A stretch of DNA of 64,000 nucleotides from contig NZ_CP159508.1 in assembly GCF_051131155.1 (NCBI RefSeq), positions 4,960,001-5,024,000 on the forward strand, written 5' to 3'. Each line of letters starts with the position of its first letter. Positions within the stretch are counted from its first letter, which is position 1. A model generated the notes under the pieces. It did not search any database. It had not been told where the DNA came from and saw nothing but the letters and a program-made list of their open reading frames with translations. A program made the position numbers and the translations under genes. Positions 43,701 through 51,013 of this stretch are shown piece by piece. This stretch comes from Pseudanabaena minima. Lineage in GTDB: Bacteria > Cyanobacteriota > Cyanobacteriia > Pseudanabaenales > Pseudanabaenaceae.

Positions 43701-46700
43701 GCTCAATTAAATCGTAATGCTTGCCCCACACCAACTCCCACACCAACTCCCACACCAACTCCTACACCAACTCCTACACCAACTCCCACACCAACTCCTA
43801 CACCAACTCCTACACCAACTCCTACACCATCACCAACGCCTAGTGGTGTGGGCATAGTCAATCCACCCGTCTTTGCTAGTTTGCAAAGATCATCAATTGG
43901 TATGTTGAAGTCTTCTATGCCGAAGTCTTCTATGGCGAAGTCTTCCATGCCAATGTCCATGATTATGCCGCCTGCTGCTGCCTATCCATTCCCCACGAAC
44001 ACTTCCAACGTTAATTACAAGCCATTCCGTCCCTTTATCCCTCCTACAGATGTTGGTGCTGGTGGACAAAATGGAACGCGCTATGTATGGGGCAATGACA
44101 TTAATGGCAATGGTGTGAAGGATGATCCAACTGAAAGAGATGATATCTTCCCAAATATTCCACCACGTCCAGGTCCTTCGGGAGAAATCCCCATGTTGCC
44201 AGGTAACCTCGCTTACCCGATTGACAACACTAACAATCAGCACATGACCAATTCCTTGCCAGGAACCGCAGATAAAGCACTATGGTTTAGATCTGCGGGA
44301 AGTGCAGGTAACTATCCTGGAGAAGGAGACAACATCCGATATAGCAATGACACTAACCTATTCCTCAACAATCTCAGTTTCCCCCAAATAGGCGGTGGTG
44401 CTGGCAGCTTAAGACCTAACTTAAATAGCACAGGCTCATTGGTGTTACCCAATACTGCTTGTATTAATCTAACTAATGGGTTTGTGGACGAGCGCTGTGA
44501 ATTAGGTAGCTATACCTTTGCCAGCAATACGATCACTCCTCCTACAGGAACGACCCTACTCAATCTCAATCTCCCCTACAATCCTCACTTCCCTTCAGAC
44601 AACACTGGTGCTGCAAATACTACTAGCTCTACTCAGCCTGCTACTAGCTTTGTGGTTTGTGGTGGCAATGGTAGTACTCGCAGATATCAGGCGATCGAGC
44701 GTTCTAACGTAGGTCGATCTGATATTACTAGTGGTAGTTGCTCTCAGGCTGTCAATAGTGCTGGTGAAGCGATTAGAAACTTCATGGGTGATACGACGAC
44801 CCTATCAGGTTCTCTCCCAAATCTGAGTGGTGGTACAGGTTTACGCAGCGCAAGGCTTGACCCTGCGAATAATGGCGTTTCCGCAGATAAGTTTGTTGGA
44901 TTAATTCCCAATGATGATGCAAATAGTCTTGGTACGCTAAGTGCGCCCGTTGCTCTCCAAAAAGAGATCAATAAAGGCACGATTAGATTTGAGGCTATTG
45001 CCGCGTCAGATATTTTCAGGGCACTCGTTAGTACTACAGGAGCAGTTTTTACCAATGGTCAACCTGTCACCCTATACACCGACAGCAATGATGTCCAACT
45101 GCCAAGATTTAATAAGGCTTTTACCTCTGCTAACGCAACTACAGACTTGATTACGGTTACCGATAACCCGTTCACGGCTGGTAATGCAGTTGTCTTCTCA
45201 GGAGCAGGAACTCCTCCTGCACCTCTAACTACGGGAACTACTTACTATGTTCGTGAGGTATCAGGTAATAATTTCAAACTGGCTTCAACTCTAAATGGTG
45301 ATGCGATCGACCTTACTAGTGCTGGTAGTGGTGCGCTGACCTTGACTTCGCAGCTACAAACGGGAGTTACATACTATGTCCGTGAGACCGCAGCGGTTAA
45401 TGGAGCTACTGGTACACAGGACTTTAAACTTGCCACTTCCCCAACAGCAACGGCGGCGATCGATTTGTCGGATATCGGCACGCCAACTACCGCTGGTGCG
45501 AATGGACATCTTAGATTTGGACTAAATCTGGGACTAAGAGCAGTTAATACCTATGCCGACAACCGAGTACAAGTCTATAACCTAAGCAATATAGGTACAC
45601 TCCTAGGTGATACTCGGACTTTGTCTGGCACGATTACGCTCAGAGCTAACTGCACAACTACAGATCCAGTGACTGGGGTTGCTAGCCCTAGCACCTGCTC
45701 ACCGACCAGCGATCGACGTGGACCTAGTCCTGTGTTTATCCTGAGAGGTGATGCTAATGAAAACTATGTATTTAATAGTTTGCAAGTCAGACTAGATGGA
45801 GTTGATCCTAACAACGTTTTCTGGGTATTCCCTCGTGTTGAACCTGACTACAACTTTACGGCTGTTGCAGGACCTGCCCCAGCATTACCATTGGTAATCA
45901 CGGCTACAGGCAGTGCTTATCCCAATAACAAACCTATTTTGTTCACAGGAACTACTCTACCAGGCGGATTATCAGCAGGAACTACCTATTATGCAATCAA
46001 TACAACTAGTCCATTACTTGGTCCTTCATTTAGGCTAGCCGCTTCTCCAGACGGTGGTGCTATTCCCTTTAGTTCTACTGGTAGTGGTACTCTCACTGTA
46101 GGTGATGAAGCCAATGTGACTTTCCAAGGTAATGCGTTTAGCCCCAATATTATTACGGGGAACTTCATTGGCACAATGCCAAGCACTGGTTCTAATACTA
46201 ACAACACGACTGAGCTTGCAGTCAAAGATAAGTTCTCCTCCTTTAGAGGCGTGAGATTCCTTGGATTCCGTACTACTGGTACGGAGATCAATAATGAAAC
46301 GCTGTTTGTAGCGATGACTGCTGTTGATCAACCTGCGCTCTTGCCTGTGTTACAACTGCATGTTCCCAACCAGACGGCTGCCACGACTAATATCGTTCAG
46401 CCTGATCCAGCCACAACTGCTGGTATTAATGGCACACCACAGGGTACTGGTACTGGACAATGGACTATTCGACCTACCAGAACAGAGGTAAATGTGTACT
46501 TTGTGGCTGGTAGCACTCCATCGAGAAAAGGCGTAGCCTATACCACTTCTAGTACAATCCCTAATCCTGTGTCATCTGATTTGAGCGTCCAGATAGGTGA
46601 AACAGGTGGTGGCTTAGCTAACTTTGTACGGTTCCTTGAAAATTGGGAAAATGTCCCAGTCAAGATTGCGGGCGGTTTCATCCAAAATACCAAGAGTCGC

Positions 46701-47222
46701 TTTGCTACTGCACCATACACGCCAAGTATGGTTACATCTGACATAGCAGATACCACGACCATATTTATGAATCCATTGCAAACAGGTAAAGGTAATACGA
46801 GTGGTGCGATTTTCAGTGGGTATAATCTGCAATATATGTCTAGAACTGTTAATCGCATTCCCTACTATTCTGCACCGATTCGCCTCTGGGGCTATGATGT
46901 GGGTCTGTTAACGCAGCAACCCGATCGCTTTGCTGAACGATTTGCCGTACCAATTCCTGGTTCTAATGAGTTCTTTAGAGAGATCAGTGGTGATGATCCT
47001 TGGGTTGAGTCTTTGCTCTGTGCCTTGGAGCCAAATGATCCAACCGCAGTAAATGCTGCTGCTGATGTGATTAATGTAGGTAGAGCGCAAAGGGAAGGTA
47101 CAAGACCTGTTAACTATGTCAGACGTGCCTTGCGTGGTACTGATCGTCGTCCTGTTTGCGATACTTCAACTTACGGTGCAACTACTCCGACTGACACAGT
47201 TCCAGCCACTCTGTACGAGTAA
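37740..47222 (+). CDS. hpsA: HpsA-like giant secreted protein of the hormogonium polysaccharide locus
   Basis: 3160 residues. The first 56 are basic, followed by a pilin-like helix (GFVLPTVTLVTLVVTLLVV, 57-78) and an Arg/Ala helix, as in HpsA. The C-terminus (LWGYDVGLLTQQPDRFAERF; FFREISGDDPWVESLLCALE) matches the HpsA ending. Between them are Ser/Thr/Asn-rich beta domains, a (PT)n linker (about 1996-2032), a KSSMP repeat (about 2053-2070), and three copies of a TTYYVRE/FKLAS domain (about 2490-2775). As remembered, HpsA of Nostoc is about half this size. It is needed for polysaccharide secretion in motile filaments. Four pilin-like genes follow. Confidence 0.8.
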   Translation: MSDSKQSRKINRFFAEFIAKLRKWLNKIGSPIRISRRFVRQLLGATKGQRKGGAAGFVLPTVTLVTLVVTLLVVTTVSRSSERAQTASNARAEQVFRSAATPIVDRARAKIDALLNDGKLPRTTPPELTLDSVITSDSGKYTLPDETRLQLVYNFKNPNAATPKINYTDPQIENREYVSTAWKFPIDTDNNGKFDSFGLYSILFRARPPSVVERPVVPIESRALPMDETTLSGACVATGGVTNIAGDGGWTTSSDNKLRKSFFVYAVTVPIKDAASFPANAAANYEVYNGLNAISAVELQQDRARSPQNNNAVFFEGDTELVRIATFRLNGRMYSAGNLMVGAAQNNPITLFQVSSSGGSLTNTATTNPNLFGSCYYEKKNSEILVAGNVVEGDAVTSNPADLSNAASGKVNVHLFRGAGVPPVAVVNGSTGIKELDETNQSVDSSVTGNLSSDLALNDFAYNNRIGALVDAAIALRGTATVTFPLPANFSSANIVYAGIKDPATVQEDLVKRIQDEALSSQTEVNAARRSAYAAYFGERTRRVSFREVPFRGTDTFPSPLLTPIPNVDATIPPELAPPVKWMLPIYANSAFGKADTAFDLSTGNGFDAKGAILDSTNGFTLLTTGNRLRLAAINPEEVVTTNERMLGDRILVGNGFPAKWLKKNIITNALEFVSDKEANAITTNSSIFWNASTDLSEATASSVERYRNTRAIPLSNLGVSDRGGFWEISAALDPSVTDPANLASAKTPESSPRTGGLRVVTNAGIYSSLPKDTFLSRFRTGFADDRSSNSIPTLNIDESSVPLWNGQPIDNPITSIDERKFAQLKCDTSLDVTNPNRCVDDGRNYVVWPDSMPMTSNVRWLDVTTTPSRGTPGYYTPITGGDGWSTTTENRKGDLQMRATAVYHYKYDAFNAIGDANNYQAPIACVSSYYDPSTPLTARNGQVPSSTTTVVDAPWNFNIQGRSNNGLVYNVGKTSASLDVIFSGISYDTTSGMFYDSSLPGNDPVNGIFKFKDAARDPSNNVNNPYSERLAYQANLIFPNGRFANEPLREVLKKIIVDKGVATASAAGLTLPQQSTLDSNLCALQILDKSIFLANSSPTTATITPPIIAGNTAVTSVQLPHGTFRESAFLDGREVKSLNRNESLTEAARGNQPRSNTVADNGLAIATPNRADIYDLEIEQRQPLEIRATDIDMDRLRGSQISGGNNSGVATDYLLPYSGIVYASREDALEDLSYYDVDGSGNPIATSLEKRKNLSSTDFLLDPTRKPSSIRLINGYRLWRSTLNTANLVNVDGTGATGLVSSATYASFPWTEATKGEKGLTLVSNLPVYIKAQRDPVNPADTTLIPSFNRHTREEFTQRLNETLSNPPTAPELAAVWNNFYQRHADNGATDKLDPNFACRPGSNTNCTLGDEWRPATVLADAVTVLSANYRDGYRTDGDYDLRNNAYTSTSINWQSQLNPNGEKIKDSSYVIDLRRNGFFNNSFATSSPWIKRVNSDNIVLTNDQTLWMGDVDLTIPQNGNLASYNANGVTPIQRRINHREYGMEMCRKIPSSECTFSDWVKDGAGTTALPDYSAVTGAITTPVNAPRYIADSDNRYARRVSFLRFDDLYKDGNEQLIFAGSCTSSPFIVWPMPIGVVNGASDTTGYTYPQVMGGLSTPFQTSNNHSYGTVPCPETGMLVDLSVVASDQPEGRRRNQNSLVVPLETQLGSTTLPAVFWGSGNDNGATSVPTPTGSVTNSNDNTSGVAYPPGGSNRSTNNAVYRRFNYNVSLSNRGLLGTSQTVRVRVTVFPNNVNAYAGEDGTSYTRLDSPAPTTVTTTASSFPLIGDATNNTKADYLNGFYNAGAAPLIMRKSDGSTYPTVPVGGKLPRLPIGAVSAETVDAESATCPDGTGNQKQYCTIISWTGPTNTTNDPTTKNLAVLVVRDSAFENQEEFAVRIDNLRANPAVPIGYNAGGPEQIRGRIQQANTPSPCGTASTNYYQNNDDAQLNRNACPTPTPTPTPTPTPTPTPTPTPTPTPTPTPTPTPTPSPTPSGVGIVNPPVFASLQRSSIGMLKSSMPKSSMAKSSMPMSMIMPPAAAYPFPTNTSNVNYKPFRPFIPPTDVGAGGQNGTRYVWGNDINGNGVKDDPTERDDIFPNIPPRPGPSGEIPMLPGNLAYPIDNTNNQHMTNSLPGTADKALWFRSAGSAGNYPGEGDNIRYSNDTNLFLNNLSFPQIGGGAGSLRPNLNSTGSLVLPNTACINLTNGFVDERCELGSYTFASNTITPPTGTTLLNLNLPYNPHFPSDNTGAANTTSSTQPATSFVVCGGNGSTRRYQAIERSNVGRSDITSGSCSQAVNSAGEAIRNFMGDTTTLSGSLPNLSGGTGLRSARLDPANNGVSADKFVGLIPNDDANSLGTLSAPVALQKEINKGTIRFEAIAASDIFRALVSTTGAVFTNGQPVTLYTDSNDVQLPRFNKAFTSANATTDLITVTDNPFTAGNAVVFSGAGTPPAPLTTGTTYYVREVSGNNFKLASTLNGDAIDLTSAGSGALTLTSQLQTGVTYYVRETAAVNGATGTQDFKLATSPTATAAIDLSDIGTPTTAGANGHLRFGLNLGLRAVNTYADNRVQVYNLSNIGTLLGDTRTLSGTITLRANCTTTDPVTGVASPSTCSPTSDRRGPSPVFILRGDANENYVFNSLQVRLDGVDPNNVFWVFPRVEPDYNFTAVAGPAPALPLVITATGSAYPNNKPILFTGTTLPGGLSAGTTYYAINTTSPLLGPSFRLAASPDGGAIPFSSTGSGTLTVGDEANVTFQGNAFSPNIITGNFIGTMPSTGSNTNNTTELAVKDKFSSFRGVRFLGFRTTGTEINNETLFVAMTAVDQPALLPVLQLHVPNQTAATTNIVQPDPATTAGINGTPQGTGTGQWTIRPTRTEVNVYFVAGSTPSRKGVAYTTSSTIPNPVSSDLSVQIGETGGGLANFVRFLENWENVPVKIAGGFIQNTKSRFATAPYTPSMVTSDIADTTTIFMNPLQTGKGNTSGAIFSGYNLQYMSRTVNRIPYYSAPIRLWGYDVGLLTQQPDRFAERFAVPIPGSNEFFREISGDDPWVESLLCALEPNDPTAVNAAADVINVGRAQREGTRPVNYVRRALRGTDRRPVCDTSTYGATTPTDTVPATLYE
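43726..43835 (+). repeat. Tandem 12-base repeat encoding a Pro-Thr linker
   Basis: About eight units of CCAACTCC(C/T)ACA lie in the hpsA frame and give PTPTPTPT. Silent C/T variation in the fifth codon position between units suggests selection for the peptide. Such tracts vary in length between strains by slippage. Confidence 0.85.
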
Positions 47223-47233
47223 AGTCTGCTTTC

Positions 47234-47268
47234 ACTTATAGATCTTCCTAATAGGAAGATCTATAAGT
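47234..47268. terminator. Hairpin after hpsA
   Basis: ACTTATAGATCTTCC pairs perfectly around TAATA. No T tract, so it may be a processing or stabilising hairpin. Confidence 0.5.
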
Positions 47269-47384
47269 AATCGGAGATAGTTGACTTTATACTCTTGGCA
47301 ATTAAAATTTTAATTGCATTTCTGATTGCATTTCTAGATGAGTTTTTAAATTGCGTTGTCCTTGTTCTTTGATGATGGTGGGTT

Positions 47385-48203
47385 ATGTTAAATCTAAATT
47401 GCAAAGCTGTGGATACCAGATATCGTAAGCCCCATGATGCGATCGCCCCTTCCTTTGCGGGTTATCTGTCCCATATTCTCAAGACAAGGCGATCGCTTGA
47501 GTCAGTAGAGGCTGGCTTCACATTGCTAGAGTCTCTAGTGGCGGCTGCCGTCGTCGGCATTTTGATTGTGTCGATCGCGCCGATGGTTGCCCTCTCAACT
47601 TCAGCAAGAGTTAATGCGAGAAGGATCGATCAGGCTACTCAAGCTGGAAGGTCATATATTGATGCAGTGAGAGGTGGCGTGATTGATGTAACTAACTTCC
47701 CCAATAGTCTAGTTGCTAGCACTCCCAATGCTCAAGATCAATACACATTTGAGGGGATCGCTGCCCCAACTACAACCAGCTTTCCACCCGCCACAATCTG
47801 TAACAATACCCTTGCAACTAATGTTCCATCGGGAAAAGTTCCAGGTATTTGTATTGATGCAAATGGCAATGGATTTAGTATTCAAGATCCTCAAGACTTC
47901 TTCATTCAGCCCATGCGAAGTGGACCGCTTAGTTCAGTAGCGACAGCTTCAACTGATCTAAGAAGCCAAGGCTTTTGGTTAGCGATTAGGGTTTACCGTG
48001 CTGATGCTCTAGCAGGAACTGCACCACTTAGAACTGGGATTGATACTGGAGGAGCTGATACTGGCTGCGTTCAAGGTAGTACCACTCCTTTCGCCAGTAC
48101 TGCCTCGATTACCTGTCCCATTGTGACAATGCGATCGCAGATTTTCTTGCCAACGGTTAACCCCAAGAATATTGATGACATCAAAAAAGGCATTGGTTCA
48201 TAA
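47385..48203 (+). CDS. hpsB: Type IV pilin-like protein (HpsB-like)
   Basis: 272 residues. The prepilin cleavage motif is EAGFTLLESLVAAAVVGIL with cleavage between Gly44 and Phe45 and Glu at +5; the 44-residue leader is unusually long. The C-terminal domain is Ser/Thr/Asn-rich with four Cys. In Nostoc, the pilin-like proteins hpsB-D lie next to hpsA and are needed for gliding and polysaccharide export. The hpsB label rests on gene order after hpsA. It begins 163 bases after hpsA. Confidence 0.75.
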   Translation: MLNLNCKAVDTRYRKPHDAIAPSFAGYLSHILKTRRSLESVEAGFTLLESLVAAAVVGILIVSIAPMVALSTSARVNARRIDQATQAGRSYIDAVRGGVIDVTNFPNSLVASTPNAQDQYTFEGIAAPTTTSFPPATICNNTLATNVPSGKVPGICIDANGNGFSIQDPQDFFIQPMRSGPLSSVATASTDLRSQGFWLAIRVYRADALAGTAPLRTGIDTGGADTGCVQGSTTPFASTASITCPIVTMRSQIFLPTVNPKNIDDIKKGIGS

Positions 48204-48230
48204 CACTAAACAATCAAGGCAGACTGTCCT

Positions 48231-49592
48231 ATGAAAAAACTTCTCTATAAAATAATGGCATCGCGGCAGCGAAAAAGCCCATTGCGATCATCAAAATCCC
48301 GTTATCGCAAAGGTTTTGCATCTGGCTTTACCTTGATTGAGTTGTTAGTAGCGGCTTTGATCGCCTCCTTAATGGTGGTGATCATGCTTGGCTTTTTGGT
48401 GGGTGTGTTAGATAGCGATCGTAAAGAAACAGTCAAGACAAATGCCCAAGAAGAACTGCAAGCTGCAATTAGCTACATGGCTGATGATGTGCAAGAAGCA
48501 ATCTATATCTACGGTGCAGAAGGGCTGGCTAGTATAAATGCTCAATTACCACATGCTCAGTCGGGTGCAGGTAATGAGTGCAATCCAACTGGTACAAATA
48601 CCTGTACGCCTATCTTAGTTTTTTGGAAAAGATTTACTTTTAATCCCGACGCAACTGCAAACTATAGTAATCCAGCAGCTAGTCCCACATCAGAAATTAT
48701 TGGTTGTATGCCTTATGGAGACGCGACCCTATTAGCAGCTTGTCGTACAGATAGCATTGCTGGCCGTAGAGCCTATGGTCGAGATACATATACCTATGCA
48801 CTAGTTGCCTATTACCTCAAAAACGATACTGCAAATCCTGAAACTAGCGGTTGGTCAAATACTGCGCGAATTTTGAGATGGGAGATTAAAGATGGATATG
48901 TGGCTTATTGCAGTAATGGTGGCACAATTGGTGTGACTACTGGTTGCCCTGCTGCAACTAAGGTTGATACTAGACCAAATTCTACTCTTATCGTCCCTCC
49001 CATCGTCCCTGTAGCTTTATCAGACCCTAACAAATACTTTATTTTGCCATCTACAGGCTTTAACCGTCCTGACTTTGCAACACAGGGTGGTCTAGCAGCT
49101 TGGAGAAAGTATGCCAACTTTGATTTTGCGGCTAATCCTTTTGTGACTCTTGTGGACTTTATGGATGACACTGCTTACTCAACAACTCAAGGTGGATCTG
49201 CCGTAGCGACTGGTACTCCTGCTGCTGCGACGGCTGCATTTAGAATCCCTGTTGGTAGGAATGACACTAGTACGCCTCAGAGAAATCTAGACTGTGATGA
49301 TCCTTCAGTTGGTGTGGGAACGACAGATTCGGTAAATAACTTTACACAGAGAGTTCCTGCTGATTTTGCTAATTCTGATGGTAGTAATCCTGCTGGGCTA
49401 AGTAGCTTTTATGCTTGTGTTTCGCCAAATACAGTTACAGCTAGAATATTTTTGCGTGGTAATGCGATCGCACGTTTGACCACGCCAGCGACCAATAGAG
49501 ATTTGAGACAGCCCACAGCAACTAATATTACGTTTTTCCCAACCGCCGATGTGCGAATCTTTGGGCGTAGTCAGATCGGTTTAGGTAGATAA
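48231..49592 (+). CDS. hpsC: Large type IV pilin-like protein (HpsC-like)
   Basis: 453 residues. Prepilin site SGFTLIELLVAALIASLM, cleaved between Gly32 and Phe33. The remainder is beta-rich, with several Cys (NECNPTGTNTC; GCMPYGDATLLAACRTD) that could form disulfides. It follows the preceding pilin gene by 27 bases, so they form an operon. At over 400 residues it is much larger than a major pilin, as expected for a minor pseudopilin that may cap or initiate a fibre. Confidence 0.75.
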   Translation: MKKLLYKIMASRQRKSPLRSSKSRYRKGFASGFTLIELLVAALIASLMVVIMLGFLVGVLDSDRKETVKTNAQEELQAAISYMADDVQEAIYIYGAEGLASINAQLPHAQSGAGNECNPTGTNTCTPILVFWKRFTFNPDATANYSNPAASPTSEIIGCMPYGDATLLAACRTDSIAGRRAYGRDTYTYALVAYYLKNDTANPETSGWSNTARILRWEIKDGYVAYCSNGGTIGVTTGCPAATKVDTRPNSTLIVPPIVPVALSDPNKYFILPSTGFNRPDFATQGGLAAWRKYANFDFAANPFVTLVDFMDDTAYSTTQGGSAVATGTPAAATAAFRIPVGRNDTSTPQRNLDCDDPSVGVGTTDSVNNFTQRVPADFANSDGSNPAGLSSFYACVSPNTVTARIFLRGNAIARLTTPATNRDLRQPTATNITFFPTADVRIFGRSQIGLGR

Positions 49593-49614
49593 AATATAGG
49601 GTGAAATCAAAAAA

Positions 49615-50253
49615 ATGTTTACTTCCAATTTTTTTAGTAACCTTACTAGCAGTTTGTCTAGTTTCTTCCGAAACCTGATTAACAAAAATCAGCGCAAATT
49701 TCTAGCATTTGTAAATCCTCCAAAACGTCGCGATCGCTATTCAAAATCTCTGGGTTTCACACTTTTAGAGGTTTTAGTGGTGGTGATCATGGTGGGCATT
49801 CTCAGTGCGATCGCTGCTCCGGGATGGCTTGGGTTTGTGAATAACCAACGGATTGGTACTTCTCAAAACAAGATTTTTCAAGCGATTAAAGTTGCTCAAT
49901 CCGATTCAAAAATTCGCAATGCCAGTAGTGCAAATCGAGTCCGCATTACTTTTAGAACTAATCAAACTGACAATGCTTATCGAATAGATAATGTGAGAAC
50001 TGGTGCTGGTGAGCAGTCTCTAGAGGCTGGAGTAACAATCTCAAGTATAACGCCTGCTGTTTTGCCACCTGGTAATGCTGGTCAACCCTATATAGAATTT
50101 GACTCCAGAGGGCTGGTGTATGATCCTAGTAACTTGGTGACCTATCCTATTTGCATCAACTTATCAGTAGCTAACAGTCCTAGAATTAGATGGATTGCGA
50201 TTAAAACTTTGCTTGGAGCCGTTGTCACAGGTTCTGAAGGTACTTGTTCATAG
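49615..50253 (+). CDS. GspH/FimT-like pseudopilin
   Basis: 212 residues. Prepilin site LGFTLLEVLVVVIMVGIL, cleaved between Gly47 and Phe48, followed by APGWLGFVNNQRI typical of GspH/FimT. The globular part carries the conserved beta strands and a short GEGTC-like ending. It lies 22 bases after the previous pilin gene and is followed by a strong terminator, so the operon appears to end here. It is paralogous to the next gene (50377-50970). Confidence 0.82.
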   Translation: MFTSNFFSNLTSSLSSFFRNLINKNQRKFLAFVNPPKRRDRYSKSLGFTLLEVLVVVIMVGILSAIAAPGWLGFVNNQRIGTSQNKIFQAIKVAQSDSKIRNASSANRVRITFRTNQTDNAYRIDNVRTGAGEQSLEAGVTISSITPAVLPPGNAGQPYIEFDSRGLVYDPSNLVTYPICINLSVANSPRIRWIAIKTLLGAVVTGSEGTCS

Positions 50254-50256
50254 AAT

Positions 50257-50303
50257 AAATAAAAAAGAGAGGCGGAGCTTTGCTCCGCCTCTCTTTTTTA
50301 TTT
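50257..50303 (+). terminator. Terminator of the pilin operon
   Basis: AAATAAAAAAGAGAGGCGGAGC pairs perfectly around TTT and ends in a T-rich tract, directly after the third pilin gene. Confidence 0.88.
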
Positions 50304-50376
50304 CTATAGATTATCCATGATTGTCAAAAAAATATTATAATTCCCAGATAATTGCAGTTAAAAATCGCAAAAAATC

Positions 50377-50970
50377 ATGGTTAAAGCTGTGAATGGCTAT
50401 CGAAAACGTAAGCGCGATCGCCGTTCTTCAATCATTGGGTTTACACTGCTTGAAGTCCTTGTTGTGATGGTGATTATTGGTATTTTGGCAGCGATCGCCG
50501 CACCATCTTGGTTAGGGTTTGCCAATAACCAAAGGCTCAACTCAGCCCAAAATCAAGCACTGAGTACATTGCGCTTAGCCCAAAGCAATGCTAAACGCAC
50601 CCAAACCATGTGGCAAGCAACTTTTAGAAACACGCCTAACGGTTCCCAATACGCAGTACACCAAGCTCCTCCGTCATCAATGACGAAAGAATATTGGGAC
50701 AGTTTGCCTTGGCAAAACTTTGATGGAGGGGTACGGATTATTGAAAATACAGAGACGCAACCAAGGACAACATTTACTCAACTTACCGCAGTTCCAGAAC
50801 CAGACATCTATCGTGTGCAGTTTAAAGCTCAAGGTAATCCCAATGGTTTAGGGGAGTTAGGTCGGATCACTTTTGGAACTAGAACAGGCGATCGTAAAAA
50901 ATGCGTGATTATTTCCACAATACTAGGTGCAATGCGTCAAGCTGAAAACTCAGACTGCAATCAAACCTAG
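50377..50970 (+). CDS. Second GspH/FimT-like pseudopilin
   Basis: 197 residues. Prepilin site IGFTLLEVLVVMVIIGIL, cleaved between Gly21 and Phe22, then APSWLGFANNQRLNSAQNQA, closely matching the previous gene in the helix and first loop but diverging later. A terminator lies between the two genes, so this one probably has its own promoter. The stop codon is the first triplet of a palindrome shared with ubiD. Confidence 0.82.
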   Translation: MVKAVNGYRKRKRDRRSSIIGFTLLEVLVVMVIIGILAAIAAPSWLGFANNQRLNSAQNQALSTLRLAQSNAKRTQTMWQATFRNTPNGSQYAVHQAPPSSMTKEYWDSLPWQNFDGGVRIIENTETQPRTTFTQLTAVPEPDIYRVQFKAQGNPNGLGELGRITFGTRTGDRKKCVIISTILGAMRQAENSDCNQT

Positions 50971-51013
50971 ATCGAATAGAAGCGCCGCAAAGCGGCGCTT
51001 CTATTCGATCTAG
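50967..51013. terminator. Palindrome carrying both stop codons of convergent genes
   Basis: CTAGATCGAATAGAAGCGCC-GC pairs perfectly around AAA. The TAG of the pilin gene is in the left arm, and that of ubiD is in the right arm. Confidence 0.75.

Noticed and set aside
43726..43835. Possible CRISPR-like array
   Set aside because: The units are 12 bases, contiguous and without spacers, and encode Pro-Thr in frame; it is a coding tandem repeat.
43703..43960. Minus-strand frame with (GV)n repeats
   Set aside because: It is the reverse shadow of the PTPT linker and KSSMP repeats in hpsA; a 12-base tandem repeat is open in several frames.
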